This document shows, one piece after another, positions 1 to 9,106 of a DNA stretch of 64,000 nt. The notes under the pieces are model-generated. The model was not told the origin of the DNA and made no database searches. It saw nothing but the letters and a program-made list of their open reading frames with translations. Where the stretch lies: positions 1 through 64,000 of the forward strand of contig NZ_WHOS01000005.1 of NCBI RefSeq assembly GCF_013340935.1, written 5' to 3'. The translations under genes and the position numbers were made by a program. This DNA is from Azospirillum melinis. GTDB taxonomy: Bacteria; Pseudomonadota; Alphaproteobacteria; Azospirillales; Azospirillaceae. Within the stretch, counting starts at the first letter, position 1; each line of letters begins with the position of its first letter.

Positions 1-52
1 GTTCAAGCCGCCCAAACTGCTCCACCGTCAACCAGAACTGACCGTCGCTCAT
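1..52 (-). CDS. N-terminus of a transposase-like protein (cut by window edge)
   Basis: An ATG on the minus strand at 52 opens a frame that runs off the left edge. It reads MSDGQFWLTVEQFGRLE. The pattern of a polar start, W-L-T and then an acidic helix is typical of the first residues of IS5/IS4-type transposases. A purine-rich stretch precedes the ATG on the minus strand. Seventeen codons are too few for a firm assignment. The gene is likely an insertion sequence lying mostly outside the window. Confidence 0.4.
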   Translation of the reverse strand, partial: MSDGQFWLTVEQFGRLE

Positions 53-112
53 CGCAAAGCCCCTTTCCAGGGCGTTGAATCACAACGGCTCACTGACGGA
101 AAGGCTCTTTAT

Positions 113-127
113 GGGTCCGTACCCTAG
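113..127. repeat. Possible IS terminal inverted repeat and target site
   Basis: GGGTCCGTACCC is a short palindromic end (arms GGGT/ACCC) followed by CTAG. It lies about 60 bp upstream of the transposase-like start at 52, where the end of an IS5-family element would be expected. The partner end would lie to the left of the window, so the call cannot be confirmed here. Confidence 0.3.
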
Positions 128-248
128 TATCCGGTTTGGCCGGGTGGTGCCACGGCGCAAAGCCCCAAGACCCTTTTCCAGCTTTCGGTCGGGTGTCGGA
201 ATGGCTATAAGCTGGAGAGGGACGCGTGAATAAGGACGCTACCAAGAC

Positions 249-1298
249 ATGTCACATACCGTCGACGGTGCAAATGATCGGCACAGCCGGATCATCATCG
301 TCAGCTTTAATTGCGCAGACTTCGTCAATCGCGTCATTGGCTGTCTGCTCGACCAGACCGATCCCGCCTTCGAGGTGGTGATCGTCGACAATGCCTCCAA
401 GGATGTCGACGGCATCGCCCTGCCCGCCGATCCGCGCTTTCGCATGGTGCGGATGGACACGAATGTCGGCTTCGCCAAGGCCAACAACGTCGGCGCCGCC
501 GGCGCCACCGTCCCCTGGATCGTCACGCTGAACCCCGACGCTTTCCCGCGCCGCGACTGGATGGAGCGGCTGCAGGCCGCCGCCCATGCGCAGCCCGATG
601 TGGCGATGTTCGGCTCGACACAGCTTTTCTCGCACGATCCCCGGATGATCGACGGCGAGGGCGACCAGTATTCGATCTTCGGCTTCGCCTGGCGGGTCAA
701 CTACCGCCGCATGCTCAAGCCACCCTATTACAGCGGAGCGGTCTTCTCGCCCTGTGCGGCGGCGGCCATGTACCGGCGCGACTATTTCGAGGCGGTCGGC
801 GGCTTCGACGAGGATTTCTTCTGCTATTGCGAGGATGTCGACCTCGGCTTCCGCATCCGGCTCAGCGGCGGACCGGCGGCGCAGGTCGGCGACGCGGTGG
901 TGGAGCATGTCAGCAGCGGCGTGTCGAAGCAGTACGGCACCTTCGCCCAGTATCACGGCGTCCGCAATCTGGTGTGGACGATGGTGAAGAACATGCCGCT
1001 GCCGCTGCTGCCGCTGGCCTTCTTCGGCCATTCGCTGCTGGTGGTCTATCTGGTCTTCCGCAGCCTGGGCAGCGGGCGCACCGGCGCAATCGGCCGCGGC
1101 ATCCGCGACGCGCTGCGCGGACTGCCGGGGATGATCGCCAAGCGCAGGGCCATCCAGCATGGCCGCAAGGCGACGCTTGGGCAGGTTGCCCGCATGATCG
1201 CCTGGAACCCGCTGCTGCTGAAGACGCGTGGCCGGCCGGGATGCCGGCTGTCGCGCCGGTCAGACCAGCCGCCAGCCGTGGGTATTGAAAAAGCGTAG
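249..1298 (+). CDS. Family 2 glycosyltransferase (rhamnosyltransferase/WbbL type)
   Basis: Predicted 349-residue sugar transferase for surface polysaccharide. The GT-A fold begins at about residue 15 (IIIVSFN). NVGFAKANN (72-80) and NPDA (95-98, the DXD-equivalent metal and nucleotide site) follow. GGFDEDFF (184-191) and EDVDL (195-199) are the acceptor-side signature of WbbL-like transferases. A hydrophobic segment near residues 254-273 may anchor it at the inner membrane. Its 3' end overlaps the convergent glycosyltransferase at 1260 by 39 bp. The donor and acceptor sugars cannot be told from sequence. The ATG at 249 is preceded by AAGGA at a rather long spacing. Confidence 0.85.
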   Translation: MSHTVDGANDRHSRIIIVSFNCADFVNRVIGCLLDQTDPAFEVVIVDNASKDVDGIALPADPRFRMVRMDTNVGFAKANNVGAAGATVPWIVTLNPDAFPRRDWMERLQAAAHAQPDVAMFGSTQLFSHDPRMIDGEGDQYSIFGFAWRVNYRRMLKPPYYSGAVFSPCAAAAMYRRDYFEAVGGFDEDFFCYCEDVDLGFRIRLSGGPAAQVGDAVVEHVSSGVSKQYGTFAQYHGVRNLVWTMVKNMPLPLLPLAFFGHSLLVVYLVFRSLGSGRTGAIGRGIRDALRGLPGMIAKRRAIQHGRKATLGQVARMIAWNPLLLKTRGRPGCRLSRRSDQPPAVGIEKA

Positions 1299-2099
1299 GG
1301 CGGAACGGGCGAACATCCTGATGTGCGCGCCGCCCTTGCGCGCCGCCTTGCCGCCGAAATGCACCATGCGGACATCCGGCACGTAGGCAATCTCGCCCAG
1401 CGCTATCGCCCGGCGCGACAGGTCGAAATCCTCGAAATACAGGAAATAGCCGTCGTCGAAGCCGCCCAGCCGGGTCAGCGCGTCGCGCCGGAACAGCATG
1501 AAGGCGCCGCTGACCTGCTCCAGCCCGGTCACGACGGCGTCTCGGGTGACGTCGCGCATCTCGTAGCGGTCGAGCCGCTTGGCGAACATCCGCTTCACGG
1601 ATCCGGGGGCGAAGGCGCGCAACCCCAGATCCAGCACGGTCGGCCGGCGCTTGCACAGGAATTCCTGCTCACCCGACGGGCCGAACACCTTGGGCGTCAG
1701 CAGCACGGTGCGCGGATGCGCCTCCATGTAGCGCCAGCCGGCCAGCAGCGCGTCCGGCTCCAGCAGGATGTCGTAATTCAGGATCAGGTGGTAGGGCGCG
1801 TCGCCCTGCCGGATCGCCAGATTGTGCCCGGCGCCATAGCCGACATTGCCGTGCCCGGCGATCAGCATCACCGGCGGGCGTCCGGCTGCCGCGTAGCTGT
1901 CGAGCAACGCCCGGAACGGATTGGAGCCTGAGTCGCTGCCCTTCGGTGCGCCATTGTCGACGATCCACAGCCGGGTCCGCACCCCGGCTCCCTCGGTCAG
2001 CCGGTCGGCGGCGGCACCGATGGTGTCGAGGGAGCGGGCCAGCAGCTCCGGGTCGGGATGATAGAGGACGACGGACAGGTCGAGGAAAGCGGCGCTCAT
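1260..2099 (-). CDS. Family 2 glycosyltransferase
   Basis: Predicted 279-residue transferase of the same WbbL-like class as its convergent neighbour, but only distantly similar in sequence. Visible motifs are GNVGYGAGHN (84-93), NYDILLEPDA (108-117, nucleotide-sugar and metal site), GGFDDGYF (212-219) and EDFDL (223-227). It is the last gene of a minus-strand run of three (epimerase, sugar-1-phosphate transferase, this gene), with a 4-bp gap from the previous stop. That order suggests it adds an early sugar to the lipid-linked unit started by the preceding transferase. Confidence 0.85.
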   Translation of the reverse strand: MSAAFLDLSVVLYHPDPELLARSLDTIGAAADRLTEGAGVRTRLWIVDNGAPKGSDSGSNPFRALLDSYAAAGRPPVMLIAGHGNVGYGAGHNLAIRQGDAPYHLILNYDILLEPDALLAGWRYMEAHPRTVLLTPKVFGPSGEQEFLCKRRPTVLDLGLRAFAPGSVKRMFAKRLDRYEMRDVTRDAVVTGLEQVSGAFMLFRRDALTRLGGFDDGYFLYFEDFDLSRRAIALGEIAYVPDVRMVHFGGKAARKGGAHIRMFARSALRFFNTHGWRLV

Positions 2100-2103
2100 C
2101 GGA

Positions 2104-3108
2104 TCAGACCTTCGCCATGCGCGTCAGCGTCGCCAGCAGCAGCGCGACGGCGATCGCCCCCGGCGCCAGCGTCCAGGCGCCGAAGCTGCCGGCGGCCAGC
2201 GCGGCGGCGACGAGGATGAGGCTGTAGGCGATGATCGTCAGCACCACACGGTCATGCCGGCCCACGCCCTTGGCGGCCTTCTGATAGAAATGCTCGCGGT
2301 GGGCCTGCCAGATCTTCTCGCCGCGCAGCAGGCGGCGCAGCAGCGTGATGGTGGCATCGGTCAGGTAATAGGCCGGCAGGATCAGCGCGGCGGCCCAATC
2401 GCCGCGGGCCGCCAGCGAGGCCAGCAGGAAGGCCAGGATATGGCCGAGCGGAATGCTGCCGACATCGCCCATGAACATGCGGGCCGGCCGCCAATTGTGG
2501 GTCAGGAACCCCGCCGCCGCCCCGGCCAGCGCCGCTCCGGTGACCCCTATCAACCCGAAATCCCCCATCACCAGCGATACCAGAGCCACGCCGCCGCCGA
2601 TCAGGACGGTTTCGCTGCCGGCCAGCCCGTCGATGCCGTCCATGAAATTGTAGAGGTTGACGAACCACAGCCACAGAAAGGCCGTCGCTGCCCGGTCCAG
2701 GCCCCAGGGCAGCCAGCCCTGCCAGACCAGCTGGTCCGCAGGCAGCGCCAGCAGTCCGAACGCCACCGCCAGCGCCTGCACCGCCAGCCGCAGCAGCGGT
2801 GACAGGGTGCGCCGGTCGTCCATCCAGGACACCCCCATCAACGCCAGCGTGCCCAGCAGAACGGCCCCGGTCGCCAGTGGCCGGCCCAGGACGAGTCCGG
2901 CGATGGCGAAGACCGGCACCACCGTCAGCATCACCGCCCATCCGCCGCCGCGCGGGGTCGGTGCCTGATGGCTCGACCGGTCGTTCGGGATGTCCATGAT
3001 GCTGCTGGCGAGGAGATAGCGCAGCACCCGTGTCGACAGGTACCAGCCGACTGCCAGACATAGCAGGAAGACGCCGATCAGCGCGGTCGAATAGGCGGTG
3101 GAGGTCAT
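2104..3108 (-). CDS. Polyprenyl-phosphate sugar-1-phosphate transferase (WecA/WbpL family)
   Basis: Predicted 334-residue multi-pass inner-membrane enzyme that moves a sugar 1-phosphate from a UDP-sugar to undecaprenyl phosphate, initiating O-antigen or related glycan synthesis. Diagnostic motifs are PNDRSSH (41-47) with TPRGGG (51-56), the acidic pair DD (97-98), NLYNFMDGIDG (151-161) and HNWRPARMFMGDVGS (about 204-218). All fit the WbpL branch of glycosyltransferase family 4/MraY-type enzymes. The ATG at 3108 was chosen because the first membrane helix begins just after it; a longer frame starting at 3174 would overlap the epimerase gene. Confidence 0.85.
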   Translation of the reverse strand: MTSTAYSTALIGVFLLCLAVGWYLSTRVLRYLLASSIMDIPNDRSSHQAPTPRGGGWAVMLTVVPVFAIAGLVLGRPLATGAVLLGTLALMGVSWMDDRRTLSPLLRLAVQALAVAFGLLALPADQLVWQGWLPWGLDRAATAFLWLWFVNLYNFMDGIDGLAGSETVLIGGGVALVSLVMGDFGLIGVTGAALAGAAAGFLTHNWRPARMFMGDVGSIPLGHILAFLLASLAARGDWAAALILPAYYLTDATITLLRRLLRGEKIWQAHREHFYQKAAKGVGRHDRVVLTIIAYSLILVAAALAAGSFGAWTLAPGAIAVALLLATLTRMAKV

Positions 3109-3139
3109 GGCGGCTCGGATGGTGGAGGAGAGGGGAGGG

Positions 3140-4123
3140 TCAGAGCTTGTGATAGCCCTTGTACCACTCCACAAAGCGGGGCAGGCCGATCTCGATGGGG
3201 GTCCTCGGTTCGAAGCCCAGCAACTGGCGGCTCAGCTCTATGTCGGCGGCGGTCTCATGCACGTCGCCGGCCTGCATCGGCTCCATCACCTTCACCGCCT
3301 CGCGGCCCAAGGCCTGTTCCAGCACGCCGATGAAGCGCATCAGCTCCTCGCACCGGTTGTTGCCGAGGTTGAAGACGCGGTGCGGGGCGCCGGTCTCCTC
3401 GTCCACCGGTGCCGGGCGGTCGAGGGCGGCCAGCACGCCGGCAACAATATCGTCGATATAGGTGAAGTCGCGCTTCATCTTGCCGCCGTTGAAGACGCGA
3501 ATCGGCCGGCCGGCGGTGATGGCGTCGGCGAACAGCCATGTCGCCATGTCCGGGCGGCTCCACGGGCCGTAGACCGTGAAGAATCGCAAGCCGGTCATCG
3601 GCAGCTGATAGAGGTGGCTGTAGGTGAAGGCCAGCATCTCCGCCGCCTTCTTGGTGGCGGCATAGACCGACACCGGACTGTCGACTCGGTCCTCCACCGA
3701 GAAGGGCATCTTGCGGTTGGCGCCATAGACCGACGAGGTCGAGGCGTAAACGAAATGCCGCAGGCCCGGCATGCGCCGCGCCGCCTCCAGCAGCGTCACC
3801 TGACCGGTGACGTTGGCGTCGACGTAGGCATAGGGGTTTTCGATGGAGTAGCGCACGCCCGGCTGCGCCGCCAAGTGGACGACACCCGTCACATCCTCGA
3901 ACTGCGGCCACAACCCCTCCACCGTCGCGCGGTCGGAGATGTCGGCCTTGATGAAGCGGAAGCCGTCCCGGCCGGTCAGTCGGGCCAGCCGCGCTTCCTT
4001 CAGCGCCACGGCGTAATAGCCGTTCAGGTTGTCGATGCCGAGAACGCTCTCCCCGCGGTCCAGCAGTGCAGCCGCGACATGCGATCCGATGAAGCCGGCG
4101 GCCCCGGTGACGAGGATGGTCAT
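3140..4123 (-). CDS. NAD-dependent epimerase, UDP-glucuronate 4-epimerase type
   Basis: Predicted 327-residue short-chain dehydrogenase/reductase of the extended class. It starts at MTILVTGAAGFIGSH with the NAD-binding GxxGxxG at residues 7-13. STSSVYG (128-134) and Y154-x3-K158 form the catalytic Ser/Tyr/Lys set. The DNLNGYY and TVYGPWSRPDM stretches resemble UDP-glucuronate epimerases (CapI/LspL), which make UDP-galacturonate. It is first in a minus-strand set with the sugar-1-phosphate transferase and a glycosyltransferase. Exact substrate is inferred from similarity to the family. Confidence 0.82.
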   Translation of the reverse strand: MTILVTGAAGFIGSHVAAALLDRGESVLGIDNLNGYYAVALKEARLARLTGRDGFRFIKADISDRATVEGLWPQFEDVTGVVHLAAQPGVRYSIENPYAYVDANVTGQVTLLEAARRMPGLRHFVYASTSSVYGANRKMPFSVEDRVDSPVSVYAATKKAAEMLAFTYSHLYQLPMTGLRFFTVYGPWSRPDMATWLFADAITAGRPIRVFNGGKMKRDFTYIDDIVAGVLAALDRPAPVDEETGAPHRVFNLGNNRCEELMRFIGVLEQALGREAVKVMEPMQAGDVHETAADIELSRQLLGFEPRTPIEIGLPRFVEWYKGYHKL

Positions 4124-4279
4124 GGTCCGACACCCTATGTGACGATGGTCCGCCGGTCTTATGCCCCAGCGGCGGTTGGGGCGCCAGCCTCCATCCACCA
4201 GCATCCACCGACCGGTTCGCATGCTTGACAGTCGATCCGCCCTGCCGGTCTACTGCGCGACCGCGACACATCAGGACCG

Positions 4280-4630
4280 ATGGGACGATCGATGCCCCCG
4301 AAGAAGAATCCGCTGAATCTGAACCCGCTGCAGCTGCGCACCCTGACCCTGCTGCAGGAGATCGCCCGCCTGGAGAACAAGCCGGCCGAGGACGAGGAGG
4401 GTGGCTTCATGATCACCGGCCTGCCGCACGCCCACGGCAACCATTTCCATCTCGGCCATGCCGTCGTTGCCGCAAAGGACGCTACCGGCCTGCAGAACGA
4501 CGCCGTGTGGACCATCCTGGAGCGCAAGGGCATCGTGAAGCGCACGCCCGCCGCCGCTATCCTGACGGCTACCGGCGTCGAATACGACACCGGCCTGCGC
4601 GACCAGATCCTGCACCATTCCGACCACTGA
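4280..4630 (+). CDS. Conserved hypothetical protein
   Basis: Predicted soluble protein of 116 residues, or 112 if the ATG at 4292 is used. The stretch PLNLNPLQLRTLTLLQEIAR near the start looks like a winged-helix first helix. Later come HAHGNHFHLGHAVV, histidine-rich, and a C-terminal block ending in HHSDH. The histidines could bind a metal, but that is speculation. I do not recognise a named family. It is followed closely by a 48-residue basic protein in the same direction. Confidence 0.65.
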   Translation: MGRSMPPKKNPLNLNPLQLRTLTLLQEIARLENKPAEDEEGGFMITGLPHAHGNHFHLGHAVVAAKDATGLQNDAVWTILERKGIVKRTPAAAILTATGVEYDTGLRDQILHHSDH

Positions 4631-4652
4631 CATCCGGGGCGGAGCCGCGCCG

Positions 4653-4799
4653 ATGGACGACACCGCCGAAACCACGACCCCGCCGCCGGTTCCGGTGAAG
4701 CCGAAGCCGGCGGCATCGGGCCGCGACGAACGCCTTGCCACCCGCCTGCGCGAGAACCTGCGCAAGCGCAAGGAGCAGGCGCGGCAGCGTGGGGAATAG
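4653..4799 (+). CDS. Small basic conserved protein (48 aa)
   Basis: Short frame from ATG 4653 to TAG 4799. It has an acidic start (MDDTAE), a proline/lysine linker, and a basic C-terminal helix (RDERLATRLRENLRKRK). This pattern of a short P/K-rich linker plus an Arg/Lys-rich helix recurs in small alphaproteobacterial proteins of unknown function. It lies 22 bp after the preceding gene and ends 15 bp before a GC-rich hairpin, so it is probably the last cistron of that transcript. Confidence 0.55.
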   Translation: MDDTAETTTPPPVPVKPKPAASGRDERLATRLRENLRKRKEQARQRGE

Positions 4800-4814
4800 T
4801 GCCTCTTCCGGACC

Positions 4815-4844
4815 CGTCCCTCTCCCGAAATCGGGGGAGGGACG
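4815..4844. terminator. GC-rich hairpin, REP-like copy 1
   Basis: A 12 to 14-bp stem (arms CGTCCCTCTCCC and GGGGGAGGGACG, one G-T wobble) sits between convergent gene ends at 4799 and 4867. It can serve as a two-way transcription end. The core CCCTCTCCC...GGGGGAGGG recurs at 9015-9041, and related hairpins lie at 14348 and 14433. Confidence 0.6.
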
Positions 4845-4866
4845 TGTTCGCTCACGCCAAACCGCT

Positions 4867-5298
4867 TTAGGCCAGATCCTTCCTGAACCAGATCTGCCTG
4901 TGCCCCGGCGGGTAGCCTTCCATCTCCGCCCATACCTCATAACCTTGCTTCGGGTAGAAGCCGGGCGCCTGGAAATCATAGGTGTAGAGCCGCGACCAGC
5001 GGCAGCCGCGGGCCTTCGCCTCCGCCTCCGCCGCGGCCAGCAACCGGCTGCCGAGACCGCTGCCGCGCGTGGAGTCGTCCACCCACAGCAGGTCGACATA
5101 CAGCCACTCCCAGTTGGTGTAGCCGACCAGCCCACCCTTCAGCGCACCGTCCGCATCGCGGGCGGCGGCCACCAGATCGCGGCGGTCATAGGCCCGGCCC
5201 AGCGACGCCTCGTTGTAGGCGCGCAGGCCCTCGTAAATTCCAGCCAGGTCGGCCGGGGCGGGGGTGTCCGTCACGGACAGGATGAAGTTCTGGCTCAT
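4867..5298 (-). CDS. GNAT family N-acetyltransferase
   Basis: Predicted 143-residue acetyltransferase that uses acetyl-CoA on an unknown amine. Motif A reads YVDLLWVDDSTRGSGLGSRL, containing the R/Q-x-x-G-x-G/A acetyl-CoA pyrophosphate loop (RGSGLG). This is followed by the helix AEAEAKARGC and the C-terminal strand FYPKQGYEVWAEM. The ATG at 5298 gives a family-typical length. It is divergent from dcd, with 165 bp between the two starts. No substrate can be read from the context. Confidence 0.85.
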   Translation of the reverse strand: MSQNFILSVTDTPAPADLAGIYEGLRAYNEASLGRAYDRRDLVAAARDADGALKGGLVGYTNWEWLYVDLLWVDDSTRGSGLGSRLLAAAEAEAKARGCRWSRLYTYDFQAPGFYPKQGYEVWAEMEGYPPGHRQIWFRKDLA

Positions 5299-5447
5299 GG
5301 ACGCCGAGCTTAGACGCCGCGGCGGCGAAGACCAGCGCCGTGATAAAGAACCGTCCATGCGCGCCAAGCGGTCCACCTTTCCTTGAGCGCCGCCGCGTGC
5401 TCGGTTACAAACCAGCCTTCACGACCCCTCCATCCAATCGATACGCC

Positions 5448-5453
5448 AAGGAG
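5448..5453 (+). promoter_or_regulatory. Ribosome binding site of dcd
   Basis: AAGGAG ten bases before ATG 5464. It fixes the dcd start at MGIMPDSW rather than an upstream in-frame codon at 5383. Confidence 0.8.
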
Positions 5454-5463
5454 TACCCCCGCG

Positions 5464-6018
5464 ATGGGCATCATGCCGGACAGCTGGATCCGCGAGATGG
5501 CCGAGACAAAGGGCATGATCGAGCCCTTCGTCGAGACCCAGAAGCGCGAAGGCGTGATTTCCTACGGCGTGTCGTCCTACGGCTACGACGCCCGGGTCGC
5601 CGATGAGTTCAAGATCTTCACCAACGTCGACAACGCCATCGTCGACCCGAAGCGCTTCGACGATTCGAGCTTCGTCGACCGCAAGACCGACGTCTGCATC
5701 ATCCCGCCGAACAGCTTCGCGCTGGCCCGCACGGTGGAATATTTCCGCATCCCGCGCGACGTTCTGGTCATCTGCCTGGGCAAGAGCACCTATGCCCGCT
5801 GCGGTCTGATCGTGAACGTCACCCCGCTGGAGCCGGAGTGGGAAGGCCACGTCACGCTGGAGATCTCCAACACCACCCCGCTGCCCGCCAAGGTCTATGC
5901 GAACGAGGGGCTGTGCCAGTTCCTGTTCCTGAAGGGCGACAGCGTGTGCGAGGTGTCCTACGCCGACAAGTCCGGCAAATACATGGGGCAGAAGGGCGTC
6001 ACGCTGCCCCGGCTCTGA
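5464..6018 (+). CDS. dcd: dCTP deaminase
   Basis: Predicted 184-residue enzyme that deaminates dCTP to dUTP, feeding dTMP synthesis with dUTPase. Family blocks are [13 protein letters not shown], the [17 protein letters not shown] core, [24 protein letters not shown] (the substrate-binding Ser, Arg and catalytic Glu region) and the C-terminal [10 protein letters not shown]. The length equals the usual monofunctional Dcd. Its start is set by AAGGAG upstream. It is followed after 51 bp by murA in the same direction. Confidence 0.95.
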   Translation: MGIMPDSWIREMAETKGMIEPFVETQKREGVISYGVSSYGYDARVADEFKIFTNVDNAIVDPKRFDDSSFVDRKTDVCIIPPNSFALARTVEYFRIPRDVLVICLGKSTYARCGLIVNVTPLEPEWEGHVTLEISNTTPLPAKVYANEGLCQFLFLKGDSVCEVSYADKSGKYMGQKGVTLPRL

Positions 6019-6069
6019 GCGCTCCTCTCTGAACGCCTTCAAAAGCGTATCTGCGAAAGAAACAGGTCC

Positions 6070-7362
<1,293 letters not shown>

Positions 7363-7425
7363 ACGGCGGGGGTGCCCCTCCCGCCATCCCCTGAGGTTGG
7401 CCTTTCCCGAGAGGTGCCCCCGAAC

Positions 7426-7896
7426 ATGACGGCCCCAGCCATGACCCCGATCCGCCTGCGCGCCGAAGACGAGGAGGATCTGAAGGTCGTCTCCGCCTGC
7501 CTGCAGGACGCCATCCTGCCGGTCGGCGACATGTGCTTCCAGCCCGACGAGAAGCGGTTCGTCATGGTCGTCAACCGCTTCCGCTGGGAGGCCGCCGACG
7601 GCCCGCGTCCCGGGCCGTCCGCCGATGACGACGTTCTGGCCCCCTATGAGCGGGTCCATTGCGGCCTGAGGGTGGAGGGGGTCACCGGTGCCAAGCTGCG
7701 CGGCTTCGACCTGAAGGAACGCGGCCGCATCATGGAGCTGCTGTCGATGGAGACGGTGGAGGGCGGCGTCGCCCTGCATTTCGCCGGTGGCGGCTGTGTC
7801 CGCCTCGATGCGCCGTCCTGGCGCGTGATGGTGGAGGATCTGGGCGAGCCCTGGCCCACCGGCTGCAAACCCTGCCACCCCGACGAACCGGCCTGA
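7426..7896 (+). CDS. DUF2948 family protein
   Basis: Predicted 156-residue cytoplasmic protein. It shows the features of the alphaproteobacterial DUF2948 family: LRAEDEEDLKVVSACLQDAILPVGDM near the start, FVMVVNRFRWE, and a C-terminal block LDAPSWRVMVEDLGEPWPTGCKPCH. ATG 7426 was chosen for its AGAGG box 11 bases upstream. It follows murA by 63 bp, an arrangement seen in many alphaproteobacteria where hisD comes next; hisD is not present here. Function is unknown. Confidence 0.8.
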   Translation: MTAPAMTPIRLRAEDEEDLKVVSACLQDAILPVGDMCFQPDEKRFVMVVNRFRWEAADGPRPGPSADDDVLAPYERVHCGLRVEGVTGAKLRGFDLKERGRIMELLSMETVEGGVALHFAGGGCVRLDAPSWRVMVEDLGEPWPTGCKPCHPDEPA

Positions 7897-7927
7897 CCGC
7901 TTCGAGACGGGTCCGGAGCGCTGGCGA

Positions 7928-8284
7928 TCAGCGCTCCGCAACCTGGGTGTCGGCGTGCAGGCGGCGGATCACGTCCTGCGCGGTCTTCTTGTAGGTCACC
8001 GTGTCCTCGTCCTCGCCCGGCGACAGTTGCGAGCGGCGGACGGTGAAGAAGCGGTGGCCGACATCCAGCATGCCGCTGGCCTCGACCAGGATGCTGATGT
8101 CCTTGCCGTCGGCGCTGGGCGACACGGAAACGATCTGGCCCAGCTCCTCGCCGAGCAGACCGGTCACTTCGAGCCCGACAAGGTCGTCACCGCCGCGCGG
8201 ATCCGCGGCCTGTACCGACTCGATGTGGGCGAATGGCAGGGTTGCCGCCAGCGCAAGGCCGGCCAACAGGGTCTGGAACCTCAT
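7928..8284 (-). CDS. Periplasmic PRC-barrel-like protein
   Basis: Predicted 118-residue exported protein. It begins MRFQTLLAGLALAATLPFAHIESVQA, a signal peptide with probable signal peptidase I cleavage after VQA. The remainder (LVGLEVTGLLGEELGQIVSVSPSADGK, then FFTVRRSQL) resembles a small PRC-barrel beta fold. ATG 8284 has GGGAG just upstream. A second exported PRC-barrel protein lies at 17270. The role is unknown; PRC-barrels often mediate protein or RNA contacts. Confidence 0.65.
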   Translation of the reverse strand: MRFQTLLAGLALAATLPFAHIESVQAADPRGGDDLVGLEVTGLLGEELGQIVSVSPSADGKDISILVEASGMLDVGHRFFTVRRSQLSPGEDEDTVTYKKTAQDVIRRLHADTQVAER

Positions 8285-8417
8285 GATTTCGGCTCCCATC
8301 GCTGATGTGTGTCTCGTATGTCACAATCAACATGGGAATTGCGGGACAGTTCCCAGGGAACCATCCAGGGGTAATCCGGTTGCTGCGGGATGACCGACAG
8401 TGAAGGAGGCCCCCTCG

Positions 8418-8990
8418 ATGGCTCAGAAACTCGATGGAAAGACCGTTGCCGTGCTCGCCACCGACGGCTTCGAACAGGTGGAACTGACCGAACCGGTGAA
8501 GGCGCTGATCGATGCCGGCGCCACCGTGCATGTGGTCGCCCCCAAGGGCGGGCGGATTCAAGGCTGGAATCACCATGACCGCGGCGACATGGTCGATGTC
8601 GACGTGACGCTCGACCAGGCCGATGCCGGGCGCTACGACGCGCTGCTGCTGCCCGGAGGGGTGATGAACCCGGATTCGCTGCGGCTGGAGCCGAAGGCGA
8701 TCGAGTTCGTGAAGAGTTTCGTGGAGTCCGGCCGCCCCATCGCCGCGATCTGCCACGGCCCCTGGACGCTGATCGATGCCGGCGGCGTGCGCGGCAAACG
8801 CATGACCTCCTGGCCGTCCTTGCAGACCGACCTGCGCAACGCGGGCGCCAGTTGGGTGGACGAGCAGGTGGTGACCGACCATGGGCTGGTCACGTCGCGC
8901 AAACCGGACGACATTCCGGCCTTCTGCCGCAAGATGATCGAGGAGTTCTGCGAAGGCCGTCACGCCGGCCATCGCCACGCGGCGGAGTAA
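8418..8990 (+). CDS. DJ-1/PfpI family protein (YhbO-like)
   Basis: Predicted 190-residue protein of the class I glutamine amidotransferase-like fold. The nucleophile elbow is AAICHGPW with Cys112-His113, and the acidic partner E19 lies in TDGFEQVEL. Members of this family are described as stress-induced hydrolases, glyoxalases or deglycases. The GAAGGAGG box eight bases upstream fixes ATG 8418. It is divergent from the PRC-barrel gene and ends close to a REP-like hairpin. Confidence 0.85.
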   Translation: MAQKLDGKTVAVLATDGFEQVELTEPVKALIDAGATVHVVAPKGGRIQGWNHHDRGDMVDVDVTLDQADAGRYDALLLPGGVMNPDSLRLEPKAIEFVKSFVESGRPIAAICHGPWTLIDAGGVRGKRMTSWPSLQTDLRNAGASWVDEQVVTDHGLVTSRKPDDIPAFCRKMIEEFCEGRHAGHRHAAE

Positions 8991-9014
8991 GGGCGCAGAT
9001 TTGCTCCCTGCCTA

Positions 9015-9041
9015 TCCCTCTCCCGCGAAGCGGGGGAGGGA
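9015..9041. repeat. GC-rich hairpin, REP-like copy 2
   Basis: Twelve-bp stem TCCCTCTCCCGC / GCGGGGGAGGGA with a GAA loop and one wobble pair. It lies between convergent gene ends at 8990 and 9107. It shares the CCCTCTCCC/GGGGGAGGG core with the hairpin at 4815. It probably ends or protects both transcripts. Confidence 0.6.
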
Positions 9042-9106
9042 GGAGGGCTATCGAATGTATTGGAGGGGAGGGGGCGCCCTTTCTGACGGAACCCTCTCGG
9101 CAGACC

